A stretch of DNA of 64,000 bases from Bradyrhizobium sp. in8p8 (GTDB lineage Bacteria > Pseudomonadota > Alphaproteobacteria > Rhizobiales > Xanthobacteraceae), in NCBI RefSeq assembly GCF_000426845.1, contig NZ_AUGD01000007.1, positions 248,001 to 312,000 of the forward strand, in the 5' to 3' direction. The position numbers were made by a program, and so were the translations under genes. Positions 1 through 8,389 of the stretch are shown here, piece by piece (position 1 is the first letter of the stretch; every line of letters starts with the position of its first letter). The notes beneath the pieces were generated by a model. It did not search any database. It worked only from the letters and a program-made list of their open reading frames with translations, and had not been told where the DNA came from.

Positions 1-68
1 GCCTGTCCGGAGGCGAGCGCCACACCGCCGACGGCAGCCAGACCAAGAACAGCAAATTTCAGTGTCAT
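1..68 (-). CDS. N-terminus of a secreted protein (truncated by window edge)
   Basis: An ATG at 68 on the minus strand is preceded by a good ribosome binding site (AGGGAG, 7 nt upstream). It opens MTLKFAVLGLAAVGGVALAS, a lysine followed by an Ala/Leu/Gly/Val-rich hydrophobic stretch, which looks like a Sec signal peptide. The rest of the gene lies outside the window, so the product cannot be named; a periplasmic or secreted protein is all that can be said. Confidence 0.6.
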   Translation of the reverse strand, partial: MTLKFAVLGLAAVGGVALASGQ

Positions 69-172
69 CGCAATCTCCCTCGTTGCTGGCGGGAGAACTT
101 TCGCGGGATCAAGTGGTTGCAACGGCGCTGAACTGCACGCGGAATTTAATCTTCCTGAATGTCGGTTCAGCT

Positions 173-994
173 TCAGCGGCCCCGGAATTGCGGCTTGCGC
201 TTTTCCATGAAGGCCTGCCGGCCCTCGCGGAAATCCTCCGAGTCCATGCAGGCATTGCCGATCGCCTTGACCGCCTCCATGTCGCGCCGGCTTTCATCCT
301 CAAGCACCTGCGTGATGGTGATCTTTGCGGCCTTGATCGCGAGCGGAGCGTTCTGCGAGACCGTCTCTGCGATCATCATGGTCTCGCCCCAGAGCTCGTC
401 GACAGGGAACACGCGCTCGACCAAGCCAATGCGGAGCGCCTCTGCGGCATCGATGCGCATTCCCGTGTACATCAGAAGCCGCGCCCAGGACGGACCGACC
501 AGCGACACCAGATGCCGCAGGCCGTCATAGCCGTAGGCGATGCCGAGTTTGGCTGCGGGTATGCCGAACTGGCTCCCATGCGAGGCGAGGCGGATGTCGG
601 CGAGCATCGCAACCTGCATGCCGCCGCCGAGGCAGTAACCGTCGATGCAGGCGATCGTCGGCTTGGGATAGTCGGCGAGCAGCGCGCGCTGGGCGGCGCT
701 GCGCCTGGCGTATTCCTCGGATGCCGCTGCATTGTGCCTGGCCTTCTCGAACTGGCTGATGTCGGCGCCAGAGACGAATGCCTTGCCGCCGGCGCCGCGC
801 AGGATCACGACCCGCACGTCGTCGTCGTCGCGCAAGGCGGTCAGCGCCATGCCAAATCCCTCCCACATCTCCAGCGACATCGCGTTGCGCTTGTCCGGAT
901 TGTTGAAGGTGATCACGCCGACGCCGCCGGCCGCGTGCTGGAGGATCCTGCCGTCGGCGTAAGGCATTCCGGTCGTGCTGAACATGTCGGGCAT
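173..994 (-). CDS. Crotonase-superfamily protein (annotated-type enoyl-CoA hydratase) with degenerate catalytic site
   Basis: The 273-residue product has the crotonase fold signatures: GVGVITFNNPDKRNAMS near the N-terminus, the first oxyanion-hole segment KAFVSGADISQF, and the second around GYCLGGGMQVAMLADI. Length fits the family (about 260). The two glutamates that activate water in true enoyl-CoA hydratases (GGGCE and FGQPE in classical members) appear as Gln (GGGMQ) and Ala (FGIPA). The chemistry is therefore probably isomerase, hydrolase or lyase rather than plain hydration of enoyl-CoA. The frame stays open upstream, but the ATG at 994 starts where family similarity begins. The gene stands alone, with no acyl-CoA partner nearby. 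Confidence 0.8.
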   Translation of the reverse strand: MPDMFSTTGMPYADGRILQHAAGGVGVITFNNPDKRNAMSLEMWEGFGMALTALRDDDDVRVVILRGAGGKAFVSGADISQFEKARHNAAASEEYARRSAAQRALLADYPKPTIACIDGYCLGGGMQVAMLADIRLASHGSQFGIPAAKLGIAYGYDGLRHLVSLVGPSWARLLMYTGMRIDAAEALRIGLVERVFPVDELWGETMMIAETVSQNAPLAIKAAKITITQVLEDESRRDMEAVKAIGNACMDSEDFREGRQAFMEKRKPQFRGR

Positions 995-1212
995 CGTGCG
1001 CTCGCTGGTCGTAGGACGAGCCGCAATGTGCGGCGCAGGCGCCGCCATGGTCAACCCGGGCAAGGGCGGGCAGCTTGCATCCGCCCGTGCTTCGGTTGCA
1101 TGCGCGAAGCTCGACGAAGGTGGCGGCTGACCGCCAACAAAAAGGAGCGGCCAGGCCGCCCCGAGACAGACCCCGCGCAGGGGCACGGGCGCAGACATAT
1201 TTCGTCCGGTCT

Positions 1213-1254
1213 CGTTCAATCCAGCCGCGCCCCCTTGACGCGGTGGATTGAACG
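1213..1254. terminator. Long hairpin between XRE regulator and crotonase gene
   Basis: Arms CGTTCAATCCA and TGGATTGAACG pair perfectly. The stem continues as CCGCG/CGCGG after one bulged G, giving 16 base pairs around a 9-nt loop. It lies 32 bp beyond the stop of the XRE gene, on the side where a minus-strand terminator would be. No T-run follows on either strand, so a Rho-independent terminator is not proven; it could instead be an mRNA 3'-end stabiliser. Confidence 0.5.
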
Positions 1255-1285
1255 TCGGCCGTGAAGGCCAAACCGTCGTTCGACT

Positions 1286-1690
1286 TCAGCTCTCGTTGGC
1301 CGCGATCGATTCCATCAGCGAGACGAGCTGACGCTGCACCGTCTGGTCCTTGATCTTGCTGTAGGCGCGCAGCAGGCGGAGGCTGAAGGCCGAATCCAGG
1401 AAGAGCAGGCTCTCGACTTCGCGCGCCTTGTTGTCGCCGTCGTAGAAGAAGGTCACGGGCACGTCGAGGGCGGAGGCGATCTGCTGAAGGCGGGCCGCGC
1501 CGACGCGATTGACGCCCTTTTCGTATTTCTGGACCTGTTGGAAGCTGACTCCGAGCTTCTCGCCGAGCTCGGCCTGCGAGATCTTCATCTCGACGCGCCG
1601 CAGCCGAATCCGCTTGCCGAGCTCGATGTCCGGCTTCCCGGCGCTGCGCTGCTTCATTCTTTTTGCCGCTGCTTTCATCTCTGCTTTCAC
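1286..1690 (-). CDS. XRE-family (HTH_3) transcriptional regulator
   Basis: The 134-residue product has a lysine-rich start, then a Cro/C1-type helix-turn-helix at about residues 23-80 (GKRIRLRRVEMKISQAELGE, then KLGVSFQQVQKYEKGVNRVG). A short helical tail ends LVSLMESIAANES. This architecture is the common alphaproteobacterial single-HTH regulator. Its ATG overlaps the stop of the upstream LysR gene by 4 bp (ATGA), so the two are translationally coupled and probably act in one circuit. No ligand domain is visible. Confidence 0.9.
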   Translation of the reverse strand: MKAEMKAAAKRMKQRSAGKPDIELGKRIRLRRVEMKISQAELGEKLGVSFQQVQKYEKGVNRVGAARLQQIASALDVPVTFFYDGDNKAREVESLLFLDSAFSLRLLRAYSKIKDQTVQRQLVSLMESIAANES

Positions 1691-2736
1691 CTTTGTTCTT
1701 CGGTTGAAAATCCCCCGAAGAGCTGGGTCAGGGGTTCGCCCATGTACGAGTCCTTGAATTCATGCGGGTGCACGAATTCTTCCTTAAACCACGGGAAGCG
1801 AGCCGGATTGAAAGCGTCGATCAGCCAGTCAATCATGTGCCGCACGCGCGGAATACGGCCGCTACCGGGGTGGTAGGACAGCCAGATATCCAGCGGTCGG
1901 TTCAGCTCGACCTCCAGTGGAATTAACTTCCCGCCAAGCGCGATGGCGTAGCTCGGGAATACGCCGATGCCGGCGCCATTCGCGACCGCCCAATAATTGG
2001 CGCTTGAGACGTTGGTCTTCATGACCAGAAGGTCACGTTCCGGAACGCCCGGGAAGAAGCTCTCGAAGGTTTCCTTGGCGGCGAGTTCGTCGGCGAATTG
2101 CAGCACCAGGCGATGCTTGATCAATTCCGCCGCCGACCGCGGCGCGCCATGCTTTGCGATGTATTTCTCAGAGGCCCAGAACATCAGATGCATGCGGCCG
2201 AGCCGCACCAGCTTGATGTCGAGCGCCGAAGGGCGCGACAGGTGGATCGCGACGTCGGCCTCGTGGCGCGAGACGTCGGCCGAACGCATCGCGCAATGCA
2301 GATCCACCAGGATCTTCGGATAGGCCTGCTGGAATTCGACGAGGCGCGGCGCCAGCCAGAACGTGCCGAGCCCCTCGGTGACGGCAACCCGGACCTCGCC
2401 CGACAAGGCGTTGGCCATCGAATCGCTGGCGCGCAGCACGTCGAAGGTGGCCGCCTCCATGCGCTCGACGGCGGAGACCACCAGGGCGCCCTCGTCGGTA
2501 AGATGGGTGCCGTGAACGTCGCGGGTAAAGAGGGTCGTGCCGGTCTGGCGTTCGAAACCGTCGATTCGCCGGCGCACGGCATTGATCGACAGCGACAAGC
2601 GTTCGGCCGCCGACCGGAAACTTCCGCATCGGACGACTTCAAGAAATATGCGGGCCGCATCCCAATCCGAGAGGCCGCTGAGATTTGTCTTTGGGCGTTC
2701 CGCTGGAGGAACGCCCCTTTCCGCTAAGGAGTGCAT
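1687..2736 (-). CDS. LysR-family transcriptional regulator
   Basis: The 349-residue product has a winged HTH at about residues 22-85 (DWDAARIFLEVVRCGSFRSA, AAERLSLSINAVRRRIDGFE). A LysR substrate-binding domain follows from about 115 (GEVRVAVTEGLGTFWLAPRL). The 20-residue extension before the HTH and the long C-terminal tail (after about 315) are atypical. The start at 2736 has a GAAGGGA ribosome site. It is transcribed away from the small ORF at 3218 and runs directly into the XRE gene. Confidence 0.9.
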   Translation of the reverse strand: MHSLAERGVPPAERPKTNLSGLSDWDAARIFLEVVRCGSFRSAAERLSLSINAVRRRIDGFERQTGTTLFTRDVHGTHLTDEGALVVSAVERMEAATFDVLRASDSMANALSGEVRVAVTEGLGTFWLAPRLVEFQQAYPKILVDLHCAMRSADVSRHEADVAIHLSRPSALDIKLVRLGRMHLMFWASEKYIAKHGAPRSAAELIKHRLVLQFADELAAKETFESFFPGVPERDLLVMKTNVSSANYWAVANGAGIGVFPSYAIALGGKLIPLEVELNRPLDIWLSYHPGSGRIPRVRHMIDWLIDAFNPARFPWFKEEFVHPHEFKDSYMGEPLTQLFGGFSTEEQR

Positions 2737-3217
2737 ACAATTCCCTTCGGGTGGCTAAACTGGCAGAATCTGGCGCAAACCACAACCACGACGGGTTGGG
2801 GAACGACGAGTTTTGAACGTCATCCTTTACTACTCGTGGGCGGTATTAGAGTGTTGCCCAGGATGGGGATTGGACGGATTGTCCTCCGACTGAGGGGTTT
2901 GGCGTGAGTTCCGTTGCAGGCCGTGAAGTGGCTGCGGGATTGCCGGCGCTGTCCGCGGCGAGAATTCTCGCGCGAGCGCCGCTGTCATCTCCCTCAATGG
3001 ATCGATCTCGCCGCATCAGGCGTTTGCTCCCGAACCACCCTGGTGATCGCCGACTGCGCTGCGCGGATACGGCGGGCAGAACAGCGGTTCCACGGCAGAA
3101 ACACACCGGAATCAGGTTCGGGGGCGCAGGGGCTTCGTGCTATCTTGGCTCTGCCAGGGGAGCCGAAGGGAACGTCACGAACACGTCTCGCAGGCCGAAT
3201 TAACGGAAAGAACGCCG
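2737..3217. other. Intergenic region between divergent LysR gene and 88-aa ORF
   Basis: This 481-bp stretch holds the promoters of both flanking genes. No supported coding frame was found; the open frames here lack a ribosome site and family signature. No strong palindrome or repeat was recognised. Confidence 0.4.
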
Positions 3218-3484
3218 GTGTCGCATTCAGACGAACAGTTGCAGTCGGTGCTGGAAACCCTTGAGGAGTGCCGCAGGGTTCTCAATGAGTGCAGCAGCCG
3301 CGAATCGGCGGAGATGTTGTCCATCGTCATCCTCGACGTGCGGATGAAACTGAAAGGAATCGACGGTGCCGATCTCAAGGCGCTGTGCGACGAGATGCTG
3401 CGGAGCGCTGCGAGCGAGCCGCCGACCCCTTCCAAGCAGACGCAGGACCAGCCCCGGCGTCCGCTGCTCCGCGTGGTGAAATAG
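3218..3484 (+). CDS. Small conserved-type hypothetical protein, 88 aa
   Basis: A GTG start at 3218 has a GGAAAG site 7 nt upstream and opens a frame beginning (M)SHSDEQLQSVLETLEECRR. The first 65 residues are predicted amphipathic helices, acidic and Leu/Arg rich; the tail is Pro/Gln/Arg rich (PTPSKQTQDQPRRPLLRVVK). No known domain is recognised. The helical start suggests a small cytosolic, possibly protein-binding product. The frame extends further upstream, but the GTG is preferred for its ribosome site. Confidence 0.55.
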   Translation: MSHSDEQLQSVLETLEECRRVLNECSSRESAEMLSIVILDVRMKLKGIDGADLKALCDEMLRSAASEPPTPSKQTQDQPRRPLLRVVK

Positions 3485-3689
3485 CCGCGCCGCCGAATCT
3501 CGCTTTTTGGCGAGGTTTCTGCGCGTCCCGATGCCGCATCTGTGATCACGGAGGGCATCGGGAGGAGCCCTGGTTTTGTGCGCTTCTGTTGCGCATTCTC
3601 CGGCATCGGTTACACCAGAGCCGGTTCGGCTCCGGGCCGCGCGCGTTCCTTGCGCGCCGTACCGGGCCTGAGATGGCTCCGACTGCATC

Positions 3690-4421
3690 ATGCAAAATGT
3701 TTCGATCCCGGCGGCGCTGATTGCCGGCCTCGTCAGCTTCCTCTCACCCTGCGTCCTGCCTCTGGTGCCGCCCTATCTGGTGTATCTCACGGGCGCCACG
3801 ATCGAGCACGTCGAGAGCGACGAGCCAGCAGAGGCCTCCAAGCGCGCAATCCTGCTGTCGGCGCTGCTGTTCGTGCTCGGCTTCTCCACGGTGTTCGTGG
3901 CGCTCGGCGCCAGCGCCTCGTTGGTCGGCGGGCTGATCCGTGCATGGTCGGCGGAGCTGTCGATCCTCGCCGGCATCGTCATCATCATCATGGGACTGCA
4001 TTTTCTCGGCCTGACGCGCATCGGCCTTTTGATGCGCGAGGGACGGCTGCCGATCCCCAGGCCGGTCGGCCTCTGGGGCGCCTATATCATGGGCCTCGCC
4101 TTCGCCTTCGGCTGGACGCCTTGCATCGGCCCGATCCTCGCCGCGATCCTCTCGATCGCGGCGGCGGAAGCCACGGTGGCGAAGGGCGCTGGCCTGCTGG
4201 CGGTCTATTCCGCGGGCCTGGGCATTCCCTTCCTGATCGCCGCCCTGATGATCGAGCAGTTCTCCGCGCTGTTCGCGCGCATGAAAGGCCACCTCGTCAA
4301 TATCGAGCGCGCCATGGGCGTCTTGATGGTGATCACCGGCATCGGCTTTCTCACCGGCGCGGTCTCGAATGTGAGCATCTGGCTGCTGGAGACGTTTCCG
4401 GCGCTGCAGACGATCGGGTAG
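3690..4421 (+). CDS. ccdA: Cytochrome c biogenesis protein CcdA (thiol-disulfide transmembrane carrier)
   Basis: The 243-residue integral membrane protein has six predicted helices and the two CcdA signature cysteines, Cys21 in SFLSPCVLPLVPPY and Cys145 in GWTPCIGPILAA. These shuttle reducing equivalents from cytoplasmic thioredoxin to periplasmic apocytochrome or thioredoxin-like partners. Length is typical of short CcdA (about 240). It is monocistronic here, with no CcmG/ResA-like partner beside it, and converges on the ABC operon to its right. Confidence 0.92.
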   Translation: MQNVSIPAALIAGLVSFLSPCVLPLVPPYLVYLTGATIEHVESDEPAEASKRAILLSALLFVLGFSTVFVALGASASLVGGLIRAWSAELSILAGIVIIIMGLHFLGLTRIGLLMREGRLPIPRPVGLWGAYIMGLAFAFGWTPCIGPILAAILSIAAAEATVAKGAGLLAVYSAGLGIPFLIAALMIEQFSALFARMKGHLVNIERAMGVLMVITGIGFLTGAVSNVSIWLLETFPALQTIG

Positions 4422-4439
4422 GGCGCGGTCCCGAGAGGA

Positions 4440-4462
4440 GCCGGCGCGCTGGTCGCGCCGGC
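4440..4462. terminator. Hairpin between convergent ccdA and ABC operon
   Basis: GCCGGCGCG and CGCGCCGGC form a perfect 9-bp stem with loop CTGGT, flanked by GGAG and CCTCC that could lengthen it. It sits in the 60-bp gap between two convergent stop codons, so it probably ends transcription from both sides, though no T-run is present. Confidence 0.55.
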
Positions 4463-4481
4463 ACCTCCGCGTGCGGCCGAC

Positions 4482-5537
4482 TCAGGGCTTGAACACGTAG
4501 CCCGGCGTGATCGCCGCCGCCTCCGGGATCGGCGGCAGATCGGCGAACAGCTCCGGGCGGTCCTTCATGACCTTGAGAATGTGCTTCGGCTCGATATGCG
4601 CGTTGACGTCGAAGGTCGATTTGAGGATGCCCAGCCGAGAGAGGCGGTCCTCAGCGCTCCACAGTGCGCGGTAGTTGTTCGCCGACAGCCGACGGTCCGC
4701 CTGCTGGATGTTGAACTGCATCGCAGTCTCGGCGACCTCCTGCTTGAGTCCGGGAATCCAGCGTGTGGCGACCTGCGCCGCCAGTTTCGGGTTCTTGCGC
4801 ATCCATTGGTCGGCCTCGGAGACGGCGGCGAGGAATTTCTCGATGGTCTCGCCATTGGCCTGCACCCAGGGGCGGAGCGCGACGTTGAAGCCGATGTAGG
4901 AAATCACGTCGCCGCCCCGGATGATCTCGACCGCGCCCGGCACGTCCTTGCCCGCGACGATCGGCCACGGATCCCAGCCCGAGAACGCATCGATGCCCTT
5001 GGCGAGCAGGGCCACGGTCATGTCCGGCGGCGGGGTGTTGACCAATGTCACGTCATCTGGCTTCAGACCGGCCTTCTCGAGCGTCGCCAGGATGTAGAGA
5101 TGGTTGATCGTGCCGAAGGAGGCCGCGATCTTCTTTCCCTTCAAGGTCGACAGGTCGCCCTTGACGATGCCCGAACCTTCGCGCGCGACGATCGCCATGG
5201 TCGCGTCGGAGCCGGCCTTGGTGGCATTGCCGCTGTAATTGCCGAGCGCGACGAGGTCCATGCCGCGCAGCACGGCGCCGATCATGGGCACGCCGACCTG
5301 CACGATCTCGCTCTCACCCGCCTGCAACGCGTTCAGCGCGTCGACGCCGGTGGCGTAGGGGCGCGCGATCGTGACATCGAGCCCGTACTTCTCGAAGAAG
5401 CCGCGCTCGAGTGCGATCGGCAGGCCGATCTGATCGATGCCGGTCACCATGCCGGCCTTGAGCTTCGTCAGCGTCTGGGCGCTTGCCGGCACGAGGCCGG
5501 CGAGAAGCGCTAGTCCAAGCAACACGAGTCTTTTCAT
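4482..5537 (-). CDS. ABC transporter substrate-binding protein, NMT1/SsuA-like
   Basis: The 351-residue protein has a Sec signal peptide (MKRLVLLGLALLAGLVPASA, cleavage near AQ). The NMT1/taurine-sulfonate-nitrate fold follows: LKAGMVTGIDQIGLPIALER, then FFEKYGLDVTIARP, then LKGKKIAASFGTINH. It delivers an unknown small, probably anionic or aromatic, solute to the permeases encoded upstream. It is the last gene of a five-gene transport operon (8250 to 4482), 4 bp after the small membrane protein. Family members bind sulfonates, taurine, nitrate or pyrimidine precursors; the ligand cannot be told from sequence. Confidence 0.88.
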   Translation of the reverse strand: MKRLVLLGLALLAGLVPASAQTLTKLKAGMVTGIDQIGLPIALERGFFEKYGLDVTIARPYATGVDALNALQAGESEIVQVGVPMIGAVLRGMDLVALGNYSGNATKAGSDATMAIVAREGSGIVKGDLSTLKGKKIAASFGTINHLYILATLEKAGLKPDDVTLVNTPPPDMTVALLAKGIDAFSGWDPWPIVAGKDVPGAVEIIRGGDVISYIGFNVALRPWVQANGETIEKFLAAVSEADQWMRKNPKLAAQVATRWIPGLKQEVAETAMQFNIQQADRRLSANNYRALWSAEDRLSRLGILKSTFDVNAHIEPKHILKVMKDRPELFADLPPIPEAAAITPGYVFKP

Positions 5538-5541
5538 ATTG

Positions 5542-5874
5542 TCAGCCTCCCTCTTTTATCGGCCCCACTGCCGTCACCCAATAGGGCCGGGCCACGGCGT
5601 TGAGGTCCGTTCTTTTGACACCACGCAGTTCGATCGAATGCTCGTCCGTACCCGAGACGCGTCCGTATTGCTGGAACGCGAGCACGTGGAAGCGCTCCGG
5701 CGTGAACGGCAGCTCGATCTGCACGTTCACCTTCTCCGATGTGCCCTTGAGCTCGGGCGAGATCTTTGCCGGCGCCGCGATGGTCAGCCAGAGCTGAAAC
5801 AGCGCCCAAGCCGCGATCGCGCCGAGCGCGATGCGCAGCTTGGGTGATCGCAAGGCTTCGGAGGCGATGCTCAT
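5542..5874 (-). CDS. Small single-pass membrane protein within ABC operon, 110 aa
   Basis: The start at 5874 overlaps the ATPase stop by 4 bp (ATGA) and gives MSIASEALRSPKLRIALGAI. There is one transmembrane helix at about residues 15-35 (IALGAIAAWALFQLWLTIA), then a beta-rich periplasmic part with acidic and aromatic residues (VQIELPFTPERFHVLAFQQY). No known domain is recognised. Its place between ATPase and binding protein with tight coupling suggests an accessory or docking subunit of this importer. A longer upstream reading exists only inside the ATPase gene and is rejected. Confidence 0.65.
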   Translation of the reverse strand: MSIASEALRSPKLRIALGAIAAWALFQLWLTIAAPAKISPELKGTSEKVNVQIELPFTPERFHVLAFQQYGRVSGTDEHSIELRGVKRTDLNAVARPYWVTAVGPIKEGG

Positions 5875-6629
5875 GCCGCGCGCACCATCTGCAGCACGCG
5901 CGCCGAGAGCTGCTTGAACTGGTCGTCCTTGACGAGCTCGTCCCACACCCGCGGGCGCGGCAGGTCGACCGCGATCTGGTCGAGCACGCGTCCCTTCGAC
6001 AGCACGACCACGCGGTTAGCGAGAAACACCGCTTCCGGCACGTCATGGGTGATGAAGATCACCGTCGGCTTGCGCTCCTGCCAGATGCGGGTCAGTTCCT
6101 CCTGGAGGGTCATGCGCGTCTGCGCATCGACGCTGGCGAACGGCTCGTCCATCAGCAGGACGTCGGGATTGTTTGCGAGTGCGCGCACCACGCCGACGCG
6201 TTGCTGCATGCCGCCGGAGAGCTCATTGGGATAGCGGTGCGCCGCGTGCGAGAGTCCGGCAAGCGCGAGATATTCGCGCGCAATGCGGTCGCGCTCGGCC
6301 TTCGGCACGCCGCGCATCTTCGGGCCGAAGCCGACATTGTCGAGCACCGTCTTCCAGGGAAACAGCGCGAACGACTGGAATACCACGCCGCGCTCAGGGC
6401 CGGGCCCGTGCACCGGCTTGCCGTCGAGCAGGATGTCGCCCTTCGAGTAGGGGATGAAGCCGGCGATCATGTTCAGGATCGTCGTCTTGCCGCAGCCGGA
6501 GGGACCGACCACCGAAATGAATTCGCCCGGCTCGACGTCGAGCGAGACATCGTGGACGGCAGTGACATGCGCGCCCGCATAGGGGTCGAAATAGGTCTTG
6601 CCGAGATTGCGCAGCGAAAGCGTCTTCAT
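5871..6629 (-). CDS. ABC transporter ATP-binding protein, nitrate/sulfonate/taurine type
   Basis: The 252-residue ATPase has Walker A GPSGCGKTTILNMIAG, Q-loop VVFQSFALFPWKTV, signature LSGGMQQRVGVVRAL and Walker B DVLLMDEPFASVDAQTR, followed by the H-loop ITHDVPEAV. This is the SsuB/TauB/NrtD class that pairs with NMT1-type binding proteins. The ATG at 6629 overlaps the upstream permease stop (ATGA). The gene is followed, again with overlap, by the 110-aa membrane protein. Confidence 0.92.
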   Translation of the reverse strand: MKTLSLRNLGKTYFDPYAGAHVTAVHDVSLDVEPGEFISVVGPSGCGKTTILNMIAGFIPYSKGDILLDGKPVHGPGPERGVVFQSFALFPWKTVLDNVGFGPKMRGVPKAERDRIAREYLALAGLSHAAHRYPNELSGGMQQRVGVVRALANNPDVLLMDEPFASVDAQTRMTLQEELTRIWQERKPTVIFITHDVPEAVFLANRVVVLSKGRVLDQIAVDLPRPRVWDELVKDDQFKQLSARVLQMVRAA

Positions 6630-7432
6630 GATGTCACCAATCCCCAACGCTGGCCGGTCGCACGCTCGAGCGGGGCGAGGATCCAGGCATCCACGATGTA
6701 CCAGAGCAATCCGAGAATGATCATGCCGAGGATGATCTCGACGGTCGAGCCGGCGCGGCGGGCGTCGAACATCATGAATCCGATGCCGGAGGTGCCGACG
6801 ATCATCTCGACTGCGATCAGCGCGCGCCAGCCGTAACCGAGCCCGTTGCGCAGGCCCGTGATGATATTGGGCAGCGCGGCCGGCAGCGTCACCTCCCATA
6901 GCACGCGTGCCCGCGAGGCCCCGAGGCTCAAGGCGGCGCGCGAGAGGTCACGCGGCACGGAGCCGACGCCGAGCACGGTGTTGAGCACGACCGGGAACAG
7001 CACCGTGTAGACGATGACGAAGGTCATCGTCGTCAGCCCGAAGCCGAACCAGATCAACAGGATCGGCAGCCAGGCGATGTCGCCGATCGCCTGGAAGAAC
7101 AGCAGCACCGGCCAGCAGATCCGATGTGCCCAGCGGCTGGTGCCGATCAGAATCCCCAGGGGAATACCGAGCGCCATGCCGACTGCGGCGCCGGTCGCGA
7201 GACGGATCAGGCTGTCCTGGAGGTAGTCGGGCAGGATCCCCTTGTAGGTGAGCGTGACGAACGCGCGCAAGACATCGGCCGGTCCCGGGAAGAACGCGCG
7301 CGGAAACAAGCCGGCCTCGCTCACCGCGGTCCACAGCGCAAGCACCGGGATGAATGGAATGATCGCGGCGAATCCCGGCCAGCGCCGGGTCAGGCGGGCA
7401 TAGCCGGCCCAGATTTGCAGCATCAGATTCAT
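6626..7432 (-). CDS. ABC transporter permease (second, BPD_transp_1)
   Basis: The 268-residue inner-membrane protein has about six helices and the cytoplasmic coupling (EAA) loop ALSLGASRARVLWEVTLPAA followed by LPNIITGLRNGLGYGWRALI. The start at 7432 (MNLMLQIWAGYARL) overlaps the first permease stop by 4 bp. Having two different permease genes implies a heterodimeric channel, unlike the usual homodimer of NMT1-class importers. Confidence 0.9.
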   Translation of the reverse strand: MNLMLQIWAGYARLTRRWPGFAAIIPFIPVLALWTAVSEAGLFPRAFFPGPADVLRAFVTLTYKGILPDYLQDSLIRLATGAAVGMALGIPLGILIGTSRWAHRICWPVLLFFQAIGDIAWLPILLIWFGFGLTTMTFVIVYTVLFPVVLNTVLGVGSVPRDLSRAALSLGASRARVLWEVTLPAALPNIITGLRNGLGYGWRALIAVEMIVGTSGIGFMMFDARRAGSTVEIILGMIILGLLWYIVDAWILAPLERATGQRWGLVTS

Positions 7433-8250
7433 GCGCGCCTCACCATGCCCCAGCGCTCGATGGTCGCGCGTTCCAGCGGGACCAGCAGCAGACGGTCGAT
7501 CAGAAGCCAGAGCACGCCGATCACGATCATGCCGAACACGATCACCTCGGTGCGGTAGAAGTCGCGGGCGACGAACAGCATGTAGCCGAGCCCGACATTG
7601 GTCGCGATCATCTCGGCGGCGATCAGGCCGCGCCAGGCGAAGCCCAGGCCCGTCCGAATGCCGGTGACGATGTTGGGGAGCGCGCCCGGCACCAGCACTT
7701 CGGTCAGGAGCGTCCAGCGACCGGCGCCGAGCGAGGCGGCAGCATTGCGCAGCGAGTGCGGGATGGTCCTGACGCCGAGCAGAGTGTTGTAGGCGACGAC
7801 GAAGAAGACGGCATTGAAGATCACGAAGACGATCGCGCCAAAACCGTAGCCGAACCACAGCGTCGCGATGGGGATCCAGGCGATGCCGGCGAGCACCGAA
7901 AAGAAGCGGAACAGCGGCGTCAGAAAGGCCGCCACCGTCGGGCTGACGCCCATGGCGATGCCGAGCGGCACGGCGGTGGCGATGCCGATCAATGTGCCGA
8001 GGCCGACGCGCAAGAGGCTGGCGGCGACATGGGCGAACAACGTGCCGTCGCGGATGGAATCCAGCGCGGCGGTGCCGACCGCTCCCACCGAGGGAAATAC
8101 GCGCGGATTGACGTTGAACAGCGGGACGACGATGGCCCAGATCGCCACGAGCGCGATCAGCGGCGCGACGAACATCGCGGCTCCTGCCAGCGAACTGACG
8201 CTGCGGATCAGCCGCGACGATCGACCTTTCACACTGCCCGTCACCTGCAT
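7429..8250 (-). CDS. ABC transporter permease (first, BPD_transp_1)
   Basis: The 273-residue inner-membrane protein starts with a positively charged tail (MQVTGSVKGRSSRLIRSVSS). Transmembrane helices follow, with the EAA loop AAASLGAGRWTLLTEVLVPG. It resembles its neighbour at 6626 over the EAA region, so the two probably arose by duplication. It is the first structural gene of the transport operon, 139 bp after the GntR gene on the same strand; that gap contains the 10-bp palindrome CGCGATCGCG but no obvious terminator. Confidence 0.9.
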   Translation of the reverse strand: MQVTGSVKGRSSRLIRSVSSLAGAAMFVAPLIALVAIWAIVVPLFNVNPRVFPSVGAVGTAALDSIRDGTLFAHVAASLLRVGLGTLIGIATAVPLGIAMGVSPTVAAFLTPLFRFFSVLAGIAWIPIATLWFGYGFGAIVFVIFNAVFFVVAYNTLLGVRTIPHSLRNAAASLGAGRWTLLTEVLVPGALPNIVTGIRTGLGFAWRGLIAAEMIATNVGLGYMLFVARDFYRTEVIVFGMIVIGVLWLLIDRLLLVPLERATIERWGMVRRA

Positions 8251-8389
8251 CTGACCTCCCGACGCTCAGCTATGCCTGTGCCGGCATTTCGCGCTGATCA
8301 TTCCCGACATCGTAACCGCGTTTCCCGCAATCGCATATCTGCATCGGTTGCGCCCCTCGCGATCGCGGGCGGCGCGTCCGAGCCTTCTG

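Noticed and set aside
62..1264. Long open frame on the plus strand across the crotonase gene
   Set aside because: It lies antisense to a gene with clear family motifs, lacks a ribosome site and has the low-complexity Arg/Ala/His content typical of reverse reading of high-GC genes.
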